From NCBI GenBank assembly GCA_026646655.1, contig JAPKHT010000008.1, forward strand, positions 1 through 64,000: a DNA stretch of 64,000 bases. Direction: 5' to 3'. Shown one piece after another: positions 18,058 through 27,179 of this stretch. The notes under the pieces are model-generated. The model ran no database searches. It worked only from the letters and a program-made list of their open reading frames with translations, and was not told the DNA's origin. The translations under genes were made by a program, and so were the position numbers. Every line of letters starts with the position of its first letter. Positions within the stretch are counted from its first letter, which is position 1. The stretch comes from JADLBR01 sp020847615. GTDB lineage: Bacteria; Verrucomicrobiota; Verrucomicrobiia; JADLBR01.

Positions 18058-18266
18058 ACGCACCCCTTTCGTCAGGGGGTCGTCGTGTGGCCGAGCGCCG
18101 GTTGGCGGCACACCCACGCCGCGACCCGCGGTCGGTCGTGCGCGGCGCACCCTCTATGTCACAATCTAATCTCAATGACATTCTGGCGCAAACGGAAGTG
18201 ATCGCGCGCAAAGCCGCACCCGCACGCCGTGCGCGTACGTGTCCGAGAATCAAGCGGTCGTGCTTG

Positions 18267-18305
18267 CTAGCAACCTGTGGGGCTTGGCAAAGTCCGACGG
18301 GCTGG
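18267..18305. repeat. palindromic repeat family 1, copy upstream of asnB
   Basis: Contains CTAGCAACCTG, GGCTTGGCAAAGTCC and GACGGGCTGG, the imperfectly palindromic unit found at about seven other places. It ends one base before the asnB ATG (18307), so it forms the whole leader and could fold over the ribosome-binding region. Confidence 0.7.
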
Positions 18306-18306
18306 C

Positions 18307-20262
18307 ATGTGCGGCATCGCGGGCATCTGGTTTCGGGACGGCCGTCCGGTGGAGGAGGGGCCGCTGCGCGGCATGAACGCGATGCTGGCCCACCGCGGGC
18401 CGGACGGCGATCGCGTCCTTGCGGAGGGGCCGGTGGGCTTTGGGCACCGCCGGCTCGGCATCCTCGATCTGTCGCGGAACGGGGATCAACCGATGGCTTC
18501 GGGGGATGGTCGGTTCTGGGTGACATTCAACGGCGAGATCCACAACTATGTGGAATTGCGCTACGCGTTGGTCGCGCTGGGGCGCCGCTTTCGATCGACG
18601 GGGGATAGCGAGGTCATCCTCGGCGCCTTCGAGGAATGGGGCAGCGGCTGTTTTGCCCGCTTCAACGGGATGTGGGCGATCGCGATCTGGGACCGCCGGG
18701 ACCGGGAACTGACGCTGTGCCGGGACCGGTTCGGGATCAAGCCGCTCTGCTACAGCGCGCGCGGTGCGCGGATCGCGTTTGCCTCGGAACCCAAGGCCAT
18801 CCTCCGGGCGTTTCCCGAGGAGCGCGAGGCCGACATGGACGAGGTCCACGCCTTCGTGCTGGGCGTGAGCCCCGATCGCGGCACCGCCACGTTCTTTCGG
18901 AACATACGCTCCGTTCCGCCCGGGAAATATCTGGTGTTTTGCGAGGGGGGCGCCGTCCGCGAAGCGGGCTACTGGGATTTCGAGCCGGGGCGCGAGGAGC
19001 CCGACGCGCGGGCGGAGGAGAAGTTCCGGCACCTGCTGACCGACTCGGTGCGGCTCCGGTTGCGCAGCGATGTGCCGGTCGCCGCGCTGCTCAGCGGGGG
19101 GCTCGATTCGTCGGCGGTGACCCGCCTCGCGGCCGGCATGGCGAACGAGCCGATCCAATGCTTCTCGCTCCGCCTGCGCGAGGCGGATCACGACGAGAGC
19201 CGGTTCTCGGCCATGGCGGCGGACGACCCGGCGCGATTCCGCATCCACTGGGTCGAGCCCGGGCCCGGAGGCATGCCCGAGACGATGCGCGGGATCACCT
19301 GGCACCACGATGCGCCCATGCCGATGCGCGGGCGGTGTGGCATGTGGGCCCTGTACGGCGCGGTGCGGGAACGCGCCAAGGTCGCGCTGATCGGCGAGGG
19401 CGGCGACGAGATGCTGGCGGGGTATGACCGATTCCTGTTCCCCCACCTCCTGGACCAATGGCGGGACCGGGGCCTGGCGCGCGCGCTATCGCCGCGCGGG
19501 CTCCGGGAGGCGGTCGCGCTGACGGGACTCGACCCGGGCCCATGGTGGTTCACGTGGCCCAGCGTTTCGTTCATGCCCCTGGCCCTGGGCGCGGGGCTTG
19601 AAATGGGTTTCGCGCACCGATTCGTGCATCCCGATTTCCGGCGCGGGCGCCGTCCCATCGAGTGGGACGGTGTGCTCAACGCCTGGTTGCGGCGCGACGT
19701 GCCAAGGCCTTTCCGGAGCCACCTCAACAACGCGCTCTGGCTCGAGTTTCGGACCGCCGGATTGCCCGAACTCCTGCACGCCGCCGATGCGATGAGCATG
19801 GCCTTCTCCGTGGAGGCGCGACCCCCGTTCCTCGACCACCGCCTGGTCGAGTTCTGCTTTTCCCTGCCGCATGACGAGAAGATCCGCGATGGCTGGACCA
19901 AGAGCCTCCTGCGGCGGAGCACGGACGGCATCCTCCCCGAGGCCATCCGGTGGCGGCGGGACAAGAAGGGGATGCCCACGCCCAACTCCGCGTGGATGCG
20001 GAGGGACGAGAACCTGGGCGCCTTCCGCGATCTCCTCGGCGAGCCGCGGACCCTCGGACGAGGGATTTTCGAGCCGCGCCAGTTGGCGGGCGTCTGCGAC
20101 GATTTCCTGCGCGGGCGCCCCGGCTCGATCCTGCCCTACGACCGACTCCTGTGGCACTTCGTCACGCTGGAGATGTGGTTCCGCATGTTCATCGACGCCC
20201 CGGTCGCGCCGGAGGGCGCGGGAATACACCCCGTCGCGCCGAAAACGCACGCGGCGATTTGA
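18307..20262 (+). CDS. asnB: asparagine synthetase (glutamine-hydrolysing)
   Basis: Makes asparagine or amidates a related substrate, using glutamine and ATP. The ATG at 18307 is required because MCGIAGIW places the N-terminal nucleophile Cys at position 2 of the Ntn glutaminase domain. The synthetase domain carries the PP-loop LLSGGLDSSAV near residue 262 and the GEGGDEMLAGYDRF block. Length is 651 residues, within the AsnB range. Stand-alone AsnB-like enzymes also occur in exopolysaccharide/exosortase loci, and a PEP-CTERM protein gene converges from 20286, so a role in surface polymer decoration is possible but not shown. No clear Shine-Dalgarno sequence is seen; a palindromic repeat fills the leader. 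Confidence 0.9.
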   Translation: MCGIAGIWFRDGRPVEEGPLRGMNAMLAHRGPDGDRVLAEGPVGFGHRRLGILDLSRNGDQPMASGDGRFWVTFNGEIHNYVELRYALVALGRRFRSTGDSEVILGAFEEWGSGCFARFNGMWAIAIWDRRDRELTLCRDRFGIKPLCYSARGARIAFASEPKAILRAFPEEREADMDEVHAFVLGVSPDRGTATFFRNIRSVPPGKYLVFCEGGAVREAGYWDFEPGREEPDARAEEKFRHLLTDSVRLRLRSDVPVAALLSGGLDSSAVTRLAAGMANEPIQCFSLRLREADHDESRFSAMAADDPARFRIHWVEPGPGGMPETMRGITWHHDAPMPMRGRCGMWALYGAVRERAKVALIGEGGDEMLAGYDRFLFPHLLDQWRDRGLARALSPRGLREAVALTGLDPGPWWFTWPSVSFMPLALGAGLEMGFAHRFVHPDFRRGRRPIEWDGVLNAWLRRDVPRPFRSHLNNALWLEFRTAGLPELLHAADAMSMAFSVEARPPFLDHRLVEFCFSLPHDEKIRDGWTKSLLRRSTDGILPEAIRWRRDKKGMPTPNSAWMRRDENLGAFRDLLGEPRTLGRGIFEPRQLAGVCDDFLRGRPGSILPYDRLLWHFVTLEMWFRMFIDAPVAPEGAGIHPVAPKTHAAI

Positions 20263-20285
20263 TCTCGATGACGGCGGTCCTCGGC

Positions 20286-21155
20286 CTATGAGCGGCGCCT
20301 GGCGCGCCATCCGAGGGCACCCAGCAGCGCCAGCGCCATGGCGGCCCATGTGCCGGGCTCCGGGATCACCGAGGACCACGTGCCGCCGAAACGGATCTCG
20401 TCCACGAACGGATCATTGGCCCCCTGAAAATCGCCGAACGATATCCGGTCGAATGAGAAATCGCCGGCGCCCAGCAGGCTGGCCGTGGCGAGCGTGGGTT
20501 CGGCCAGCAGGTTCGTGGGATCCAGGTAGCCGTAAACGCTGTCGTCGCCCGAGTTGAAAACGAACTTGAGCACGATGAAGTGCGTGTTGGTGTCGACCGG
20601 GCCCGACGTCAACTGCGCGATGCTGTCGACCCTGTCGTAGATGGCGAGCCGGTTCTGTTGGTCCGTCTGGATCTGGAAGACCATGTTGCCATCGGCGTCC
20701 CCGTCCCGCTGGAGCGTGAGCGGGCTGGAGTACTGGCCGTTGGTGTTGACATACTTGAACAGGAGGCTCGCGTAGAGGGTCTCGCCATCGGCGCCGATAT
20801 TGCCGGCGCTATCCAGGTAGCCATTGAGTCCGAATAGCCCGCCCGCGTTGGTGTCCATGGTGCGCCCGGTATTGCCCCCGAGAATCTGGACCTTGTTTCC
20901 GGTGACATCCACGCCGCGCCCATTCAGGTCGGTGTATGAAAGGCTATTGGTGACCACGGCGGTGTCGTTGCCCGACACGAATTCCCGCCAGTTGTTGGTG
21001 AAACCGTAGCCGGTCGCCGTGTTGTTGATGAGCGTCAGGTTCGTGGGATAGTCGAAGCCCTCGTGCGCGAGCGATTGCGCCCGCCCGGGCGATGCCCCAG
21101 CCCACAGCAGATGCAGCACGACCGCAGACACAATGATGGCACTTGTCTGTTTCAT
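20286..21155 (-). CDS. PEP-CTERM sorting-domain protein
   Basis: Exported protein of 289 residues that should be processed by an exosortase. It has an N-terminal signal peptide (MKQTSAIIVSAVVLHLLW...), a beta-rich body with many Asn/Thr/Gly residues resembling a concanavalin-like jelly roll, and a classic tail: PEP motif in VIPEPGTW, a hydrophobic helix AAMALALLGALGW, then RARRRS. ATG at 21155 is well supported by GGAGGAGGTCGTG immediately upstream. No exosortase gene is in this window. The ligand or function is not evident. Confidence 0.93.
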   Translation of the reverse strand: MKQTSAIIVSAVVLHLLWAGASPGRAQSLAHEGFDYPTNLTLINNTATGYGFTNNWREFVSGNDTAVVTNSLSYTDLNGRGVDVTGNKVQILGGNTGRTMDTNAGGLFGLNGYLDSAGNIGADGETLYASLLFKYVNTNGQYSSPLTLQRDGDADGNMVFQIQTDQQNRLAIYDRVDSIAQLTSGPVDTNTHFIVLKFVFNSGDDSVYGYLDPTNLLAEPTLATASLLGAGDFSFDRISFGDFQGANDPFVDEIRFGGTWSSVIPEPGTWAAMALALLGALGWRARRRS

Positions 21156-21294
21156 CACGACCTCCTCCAATGGATGTGCATTTTGAGCCAAAAAATGGGG
21201 CGCGAACAAGACCGCATGCACCCGCCCGGCAAACTATTAGCCGAGCTCTGTTAGGTCATTAAAACCTAATTTAGATCCCGACGATGTGCCGGTC

Positions 21295-22776
21295 TCACGC
21301 GACGAGGCCGCGGATGACGTGGGCCTTCTGGACGCCGGTGAGTTTCTGGTTGAGGCCCTGGAAGGGGACGATGAGGCGCTCGTGGTCGATGCCGAGGAGG
21401 TGGAGCAGGGTGGCGTGGAGGTCGCGGACGTGGACGGGGTCTTTGGCGACGGAGAAACCGACGGGGTCGGTCTCGCCGTGGGAGGTGCCGGCGCGGGTGC
21501 CGCCGCCGGCCAGCCAGACCGTGAAGGCGTCCTTGTGGTGGTCACGGCCGAAGAAGGGTTTGTCGACGCCGGCGCGCAGCTCGCGCATGGGGGTGCGCCC
21601 GAACTCGCCCCCCCAGACGACGAGGGTGTCCTCGAGCATGCCGCGCTGCTTGAGGTCGATGAGCAGGGCGGTCATGGCCTGGTCGACGTCGAGGCACTTC
21701 TGCTTGAGGCCGACATCGACGGAGCCGTCCTCGGAGGTGCCGTGGTGGTCCCAGTTCCAGTCGAACAGTTGGATATATCGGACGCCGCGCTCGGCCAGGC
21801 GGCGGGCGAGGAGGCAGTTGTTGGCGAAGGATTCCCTGCCGGGGCGGGTGCCATAGAGGCGGTGGATGTGCTCGGGCTCGCTTGAGATGTCCATGGCCTC
21901 GTGGGCGTGGAGCTGCATGCGGTGGGCCATCTCGAACTGGGCGATGCGGGTCATCGTTTCCGGGTCGCCGATCTCCTCGTAGAGCCTGCGGTTGATCTCT
22001 TCGATGGCCGAGAGGGCGCGGCGCCGGACGTCGTGGGTGACGCCCTTCGGGTTGGAGAGATAGAGGACGGGGTCGCCCTCGGAGCGACACTGGACGCCCT
22101 GGTACACGGAGGGCAGGAAGCCGGCGCCCCAGGCGGCCTTGCCGGCATCCGGCTGGCTGCCGCCGGAGATGAGCACGACGAAGCCGGGGAGGTTCTGGTT
22201 CTCGGTGCCGAGGCCGTAGGTGACCCACGAGCCGATCGAGGCATAGCCGAGGTTGGCGTTGCCGGTGTGGAGCAGCAGCTGTGCCGGGGCGTGGTTGAAC
22301 TGGTCGGTCTGCATCGACTTGACGAGGCAGACGTCGTCGATGACCTTCCGGAAATTGGCCAGGAGGTCGGACACCATCGTGCCGCTGGCGCCGGAGGGGG
22401 AGAACCTGTGGCGCGGGCCGAGCATGGCGGGCACCCCGGTGATGAACGCGAAACGCTGGCCCTCGAGATATTCCTTCGGGCACGGCTTCCCGTCGAGGCG
22501 CGCCAGCTCCGGCTTGTGGTCGAAGAGATCCAGCTGGCTCGGCGCGCCCGACATGTGGAGGTAGATGACCCGCCGGGCGCGCGGGGGGGCGTGCGGGGAG
22601 AACTGCTCCATGGGCCTGGCGAGGTCGCGCGCGGGCGCCGCGGGCGCTGATGCGCGGGCCTTGCCCAGCGCCTCCGCCAGCCACAGCGCGCCGAGTCCCG
22701 TGGCGCAGTCCCGCAGGAAATGGCGGCGCGTCGCCAGGCCGACGTATTCCCGCGCCAGGTGCCCGCTCGCGCTCAT
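21295..22776 (-). CDS. DUF1501 protein, TAT-exported sulfatase-like fold
   Basis: Member of the DUF1501 family, which has an alkaline-phosphatase/sulfatase-like core and is abundant in Planctomycetes and Verrucomicrobia; its substrate is not established. A twin-arginine signal (TRRHFLRDCATGLGALWL) lies near residue 17. Family blocks include VIYLHMSGAPSQLDLFDHKP, VVWGGEFGRTPM and GRDHHKDAFTVWLAGGG. The length of 493 residues is normal. The ATG at 22776 overlaps the stop of the upstream DUF1553 gene (ATGA), so the two are translationally coupled, as is usual for this pair. Confidence 0.93.
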   Translation of the reverse strand: MSASGHLAREYVGLATRRHFLRDCATGLGALWLAEALGKARASAPAAPARDLARPMEQFSPHAPPRARRVIYLHMSGAPSQLDLFDHKPELARLDGKPCPKEYLEGQRFAFITGVPAMLGPRHRFSPSGASGTMVSDLLANFRKVIDDVCLVKSMQTDQFNHAPAQLLLHTGNANLGYASIGSWVTYGLGTENQNLPGFVVLISGGSQPDAGKAAWGAGFLPSVYQGVQCRSEGDPVLYLSNPKGVTHDVRRRALSAIEEINRRLYEEIGDPETMTRIAQFEMAHRMQLHAHEAMDISSEPEHIHRLYGTRPGRESFANNCLLARRLAERGVRYIQLFDWNWDHHGTSEDGSVDVGLKQKCLDVDQAMTALLIDLKQRGMLEDTLVVWGGEFGRTPMRELRAGVDKPFFGRDHHKDAFTVWLAGGGTRAGTSHGETDPVGFSVAKDPVHVRDLHATLLHLLGIDHERLIVPFQGLNQKLTGVQKAHVIRGLVA

Positions 22777-25703
22777 CGCGTCATGACCCGGTCGAGATTG
22801 AGGATGGCGCCGGCGACGACGACCATGGCGGCTTGCTCGGGCGGGATGGGCGCGGCGGCGTCCTTGGAGAGGTTGCGGTACATGGCGGCGGTATCCTGGT
22901 ACAGGGACGCGAGCGACTCGACGTCGGCCGGCTCCGCCAATTCCAGGGTGGCGAGGCGCAGCCCCTCGGCGATCGCCTCCTTCGGGGGGCGGTCGGGGGA
23001 GGCCGCCATGCGTTTGGCCAACGACTGCGCGCACTCGAGGTAGACGGGGTCGTTGAGCGTCACCAGGGCCTGGAGCGGGGTGTTGGTGGGGATGCGGCGC
23101 ATCGAGCAGACCTCGCGCAGCGGCGCGTCGAAGGTGACGAAGCTCGGGTAGGGCGAGAGGCGCTTCCAGTACGTGTACACCGCGCGGCGGAAGCGGTCCT
23201 CGCCCTTGGATTCGACCCATTTCGCGTTGCTGCGGGCGCTGCGCCAGACCCCCTCGGGCTGCGGCGGCATGACCGGGGGCCCGTACATCTTCGCGCTGAG
23301 CAGTCCGGCGACCGCCAGGGACTGGTCGCGCACCATCTCCGCGGTCAGGCGCTGCCGCGGCCCTCGGCTGAGGAATCTATTCCGCGGGTCTTTCTCGCGC
23401 TTCTCGGGCGTCGCGACCGCATCCTGGCGATACGTGGCAGAGAGCACGATCTCGCGCATCAGCGCCTTCGTGTCCCACTTCAGATCGACCGCGAACCGGC
23501 GCGCCAGATGATCGAGCAACTCGGGATGGCTGGGCGGCGTGCCCGGGCTCCCGAAATCCTCGAGCGTCTCGACGATGCCGAGGCCGAAGAGCTGTTCCCA
23601 GATGCGGTTGGCGGCGACGCGAGCGGTGAGCGGGTTCGCGGGGTCCGCGATCCAGCGGGCGAGGCCGAGGCGGTTGGGCGGCGCGTTGGTCGGGAACGCG
23701 TGGAGGATGGACGGCACGCCGGCCCGGACGGCATCGCCACGGTCCAGCCAATTGCCGCGGCGAAAGACGCGTGTCTCGCGCGCGAGCGCCGCCGGCAATT
23801 CCCGCATGACGGGCACCCGTGTCGCAGGGATCTTCTTGATCTCCTCCAGCAGCCGGGACCTTTCCGTCAGGGCCGCCGCGGCGCGCTGGCGCAGCTGCTG
23901 CTCGTTCCACCGGGGATCGGAATCGACGCGGATCGTGAAACGCCGGAGGATGGGCTGCTGCGCGCCATCGTGGCCGAACTTGTGGTGGATCCGGAAAACG
24001 AGCTGCTCCTTGGGCTTCAGCTCGATCGGCGCCGCGGGGAGGAACACGGCCCAGCGCGGGTGGGTCTGCTTCGGGTAGCAACCCCAGCCCTCCTTGGACT
24101 TGGGGTCGAGCGAGTCCATAGGCCAGAGCGGGTCTCCCGCGACATCCGAGACCGCGAGCGCCATGGGCTGCGGCGTCTCCTTCCCGCGGGGATCGCGCAC
24201 CGCGCACTCGAGATACGAGACGACGAAGGGGTCGCCCGGCGATGCGGCGGACTTGCCCTCTTGCATCAGGGCGTCGATGCGCACCGCGTCCACCCGGCGC
24301 ACCGGCGATGCGCCCGCCACGGTGTGCACGCTGCCCGCCGGGGTGTCGGCACCCGTGGCGAGCATCCTCTTGCCCGGGCCGAGTTCCCGTACGAGCAACC
24401 GCGTCTTGTCGGTGGAGCCCGCCTCCCGATAGTCGAGGTCCCGCCACTCCGCGCGCGCCGCGAGCGCCTGGAATGGCGACATAAAATCCGCCTCCGTCCT
24501 GGAGAGCGCCTCCTCCAGCTGGAATAGCTCCAGACGCCGCTTGTCGTCGAGGGCGACCCCCCGCATCGGGTGGTGGTCGCGGGTGTCGTGGTCGGCGGTG
24601 CTGTTGAAAAAGGCCATGAACCGGTAGTAGTCCTCGTGGGGGAATGGGTCGTAGGGGTGCGAGTGGCACTGCACGCAGCCGAAGGTCGTGCCCATGAAAG
24701 CCTGCCACGTCGTGTTCACCCGATCGATGACGGCCGCGACGCGGTACTCCTCGTCGTCGGTGCCGCCCTCGACATTGGTCTTCGTGTTCCGGTGGAACGC
24801 GGTCGCGATCCAGGCGTCGGGCCCCGCATTGGGCAGGAGGTCGCCGGCGAGCTGCGCCTGCACGAACTGGTCGTAGGGGAGGTTGGCGTTGAAGGCGCGG
24901 ATGACCCAGTCCCGGTAGGCCCAGATGTCGCGGTGCGAGTCCTTCTCGAAACCGTCGGTGTCGGCGTAGCGCGCGAGGTCGAGCCACATCGAGGCCCAGC
25001 GTTCGCCAAAGCGCGGCGAGGCCAGCAGCCGATCCACCGCCCTCGCGTAGGCGTCCGCGGAACCATCCTTCTCGAACGCCCGCGCCTCCTCGGGCGTCGG
25101 CGGCAGGCCGGTGAGGTCCAGCGAGACGCGGCGCAACAACCGCGCCCGCGGCGCCTGGGCCGCGGGTTTCAGTCCCATCGCCTCCAGCCGCGCCAGCACG
25201 AAACGGTCGATGTCGTTCTGGCACCAGGCGCGATCGCTCACCGCCGGAAGTTCCGGGCGCCTCGGCGGCGCGAACGCCCAGTGTTCTGCCCACGGGGCGC
25301 CTTCCTGGATCCAGCGCTCCAGCAGCGCGACCTGCTCCGGCCCCAGCGCCTTGCCGTGATCCGGCGGCGGCATCCGCACGTCCGGATCGGTCGATCGGAC
25401 CCGCGCCAGCAGTTCCGAACGGGACGGATCCCCGGGCACGATCGCCGCGCGCCCCGACTTCTGCGTCGCCAGCGCCCGTTCCCGGTAGACGAACGACAGG
25501 CCCCCCGCCTGCTTCACGCCGCCGTGGCACGATGTGCAGTTACCGTTCAGGATCGGGCGCACGCCCGCGTTGAAATCGACCGCCGAGGGCGCCGTGGCCC
25601 CCGCGGCCTCGCGCCGGGCCTCGCCCTCCGCCGCCTTGCGCGAGCAGCCGCCCGCGCAGAGCGCCGCGGCCAGCCCTACGAGAGTCCACCCGCGCGCCAT
25701 CAT
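22773..25703 (-). CDS. PSCyt1-DUF1549-DUF1553 protein with c-type heme motif
   Basis: Large exported protein (about 976 residues) of the planctomycete cytochrome family. After a possible lipoprotein signal (ALCAGGC), a cytochrome-like domain carries CTSCHGG near residue 57, the only heme-binding CxxCH. DUF1549 follows, beginning at DIDRFVLARLEAMGL and RRVSLDLTGLPPTPEEA. DUF1553 occupies the C-terminal part, with LARWIADPANPLTARVAANR and TPLQALVTLNDPVYLE. The partner is the overlapping DUF1501 gene. Roles in degrading complex organics have been proposed for such pairs, but the biochemistry is unclear. The start could be ATG at 25721, 25703 or 25700. Confidence 0.9.
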   Translation of the reverse strand: MMARGWTLVGLAAALCAGGCSRKAAEGEARREAAGATAPSAVDFNAGVRPILNGNCTSCHGGVKQAGGLSFVYRERALATQKSGRAAIVPGDPSRSELLARVRSTDPDVRMPPPDHGKALGPEQVALLERWIQEGAPWAEHWAFAPPRRPELPAVSDRAWCQNDIDRFVLARLEAMGLKPAAQAPRARLLRRVSLDLTGLPPTPEEARAFEKDGSADAYARAVDRLLASPRFGERWASMWLDLARYADTDGFEKDSHRDIWAYRDWVIRAFNANLPYDQFVQAQLAGDLLPNAGPDAWIATAFHRNTKTNVEGGTDDEEYRVAAVIDRVNTTWQAFMGTTFGCVQCHSHPYDPFPHEDYYRFMAFFNSTADHDTRDHHPMRGVALDDKRRLELFQLEEALSRTEADFMSPFQALAARAEWRDLDYREAGSTDKTRLLVRELGPGKRMLATGADTPAGSVHTVAGASPVRRVDAVRIDALMQEGKSAASPGDPFVVSYLECAVRDPRGKETPQPMALAVSDVAGDPLWPMDSLDPKSKEGWGCYPKQTHPRWAVFLPAAPIELKPKEQLVFRIHHKFGHDGAQQPILRRFTIRVDSDPRWNEQQLRQRAAAALTERSRLLEEIKKIPATRVPVMRELPAALARETRVFRRGNWLDRGDAVRAGVPSILHAFPTNAPPNRLGLARWIADPANPLTARVAANRIWEQLFGLGIVETLEDFGSPGTPPSHPELLDHLARRFAVDLKWDTKALMREIVLSATYRQDAVATPEKREKDPRNRFLSRGPRQRLTAEMVRDQSLAVAGLLSAKMYGPPVMPPQPEGVWRSARSNAKWVESKGEDRFRRAVYTYWKRLSPYPSFVTFDAPLREVCSMRRIPTNTPLQALVTLNDPVYLECAQSLAKRMAASPDRPPKEAIAEGLRLATLELAEPADVESLASLYQDTAAMYRNLSKDAAAPIPPEQAAMVVVAGAILNLDRVMTR

Positions 25704-25850
25704 CCTCGCCCCAGAATCCATGATCGCTTATACGACAGCGGGACACTCTAATGCACAGCGCCCACTTTGCCAACCCGGAGGGCGGGCGAAGGGCGGGGCG
25801 GCAATTTTCTTCTCGCCTACGGGCCCTGCGCCGATATGCGTAGGCGCGCG

Positions 25851-27068
25851 ATGAGACTCCGGGCCCTGCAGGGATTGCGACCGACGCCCGCGACCGCCCC
25901 GGCGGTGGCCGCGGTGCCCTATGACGTGGTGGACACCGAGGAGGCCCGCGCGCTGGCGGAGGGCAATCCCCTGAGCCTGCTGCACGTCACGCGGGCCGAG
26001 ATCGATTTCCCGGAAGGGACCGACCCGCACTCCGACGCCGTCTACCGCCGCGCGTCCGAGAATCTGCATCGCCTCGAGCGCGAGGGCGCGCTCATCCGCG
26101 AGAAGGGCCCGTGCCTCTACCTCTATCGGCTCACGATGGGCCCGCACCAGCAGACGGGGCTCGCCGGGCTCTTCCACATCGATGACTACGCCTCCGACGT
26201 CATCCGCAAGCACGAGAGGACGCGGCGCGACAAGGAGGACGACCGCACGCGGACGGCGCACGAGCTCAATGCCCACGTCGAGCCGGTGTTCCTGGCCTAC
26301 CGCGACGATCCGGCGATCGACCGGCTCGTGCAATGGGCGCAGGCCGCCGCGCCGCTCTTCGATCTGGTGGCCCCGGATGGCGTGCGCCACACGCTGTGGC
26401 GCGTGGCCGGCGTGGACACCTTCATCGGCGCCTTCGGCAAAGTCCCCGTGGCCTACGTCGCCGACGGGCACCACCGGAGCGCCAGCGCCGCGCGCGTCGG
26501 CCAGGAGCGCCGGTCGGCCAACCCGCGGCACACGGGCGAGGAGCCGTACAACTGGTTCCCGGCGGTGATCTTCCCCGCCTCGCAGCTCCGCATCCTCGCC
26601 TACAACCGCCGGGTGCTCGACCTCAATGGCCACTCCGCGGCGGCGTTCCTCGATGCGCTGCGCGAGGTCGCCCCCGTCACGGCGGGTGCGCCGCCCGAAC
26701 CCCGCGGGCCCGGCGAGGTATCGATGTATCTCGGGGAGACATGGTATTCCGTCGCTCTCCCCGGGCCCGCCTCCGATGATCCCGTCGCCCGACTCGATGT
26801 CTCCGTCCTCCAGGACCGCATCCTAGGCCCGGTCCTCGGCATCGATGACCCGCGCACCAGCCAGCGCATCGAGTTCATCGGGGGGATCCGCGGCACCGGC
26901 GAACTGGAGGCGCGGGTCCGCGCGCACGGGGGCGTCGCCTTCTCGATGGCTCCGGTCACCATGGCCCAGCTCATGTCTGTGGCGGACGCGGGGCGCATCC
27001 TCCCGCCGAAGAGCACATGGTTTGAGCCCAAGCTCCGCTCGGGCTTCTTCATCCACGCGCTGGATTGA
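25851..27068 (+). CDS. DUF1015 family protein
   Basis: Conserved soluble protein of about 405 residues, function unproven. It shows the family hallmarks VPYDVVDTEEARAL near the N-terminus, NPLSLLHVTRAEID, the central VAYVADGHHRSASA block, and a C-terminal FIGGIRGTGELEARV-like segment. The DGHHR motif is strongly conserved and probably catalytic or metal-binding. The ATG at 25851 begins MRLRALQGLRP, matching usual family N-termini; an ATG at 25836 is an alternative. It converges with the permease gene at 27180. Confidence 0.88.
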   Translation: MRLRALQGLRPTPATAPAVAAVPYDVVDTEEARALAEGNPLSLLHVTRAEIDFPEGTDPHSDAVYRRASENLHRLEREGALIREKGPCLYLYRLTMGPHQQTGLAGLFHIDDYASDVIRKHERTRRDKEDDRTRTAHELNAHVEPVFLAYRDDPAIDRLVQWAQAAAPLFDLVAPDGVRHTLWRVAGVDTFIGAFGKVPVAYVADGHHRSASAARVGQERRSANPRHTGEEPYNWFPAVIFPASQLRILAYNRRVLDLNGHSAAAFLDALREVAPVTAGAPPEPRGPGEVSMYLGETWYSVALPGPASDDPVARLDVSVLQDRILGPVLGIDDPRTSQRIEFIGGIRGTGELEARVRAHGGVAFSMAPVTMAQLMSVADAGRILPPKSTWFEPKLRSGFFIHALD

Positions 27069-27096
27069 CTCGAATATTGCCGCGCCACCCCCCGCA

Positions 27097-27141
27097 GCCG
27101 AACGCGCGAGCGTTTGGCCAAAGCCTCGCGGCTTCGGCCAC
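27097..27141. repeat. palindromic repeat family 2, between convergent genes
   Basis: An imperfect palindrome: outer arms GCCGAA and TTCGGC, middle arms CGCGAG and CTCGCG, centre TTTGGCCAAA. It lies between the stops of the DUF1015 gene and the permease gene, where it could end transcription from both sides. Related copies are at 30271, 42147 and, inverted and weaker, 45166. Confidence 0.7.
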
Positions 27142-27179
27142 TTCTTTTGCCCCGGTGGTCCCTCGCCCCGAGCCGCGTA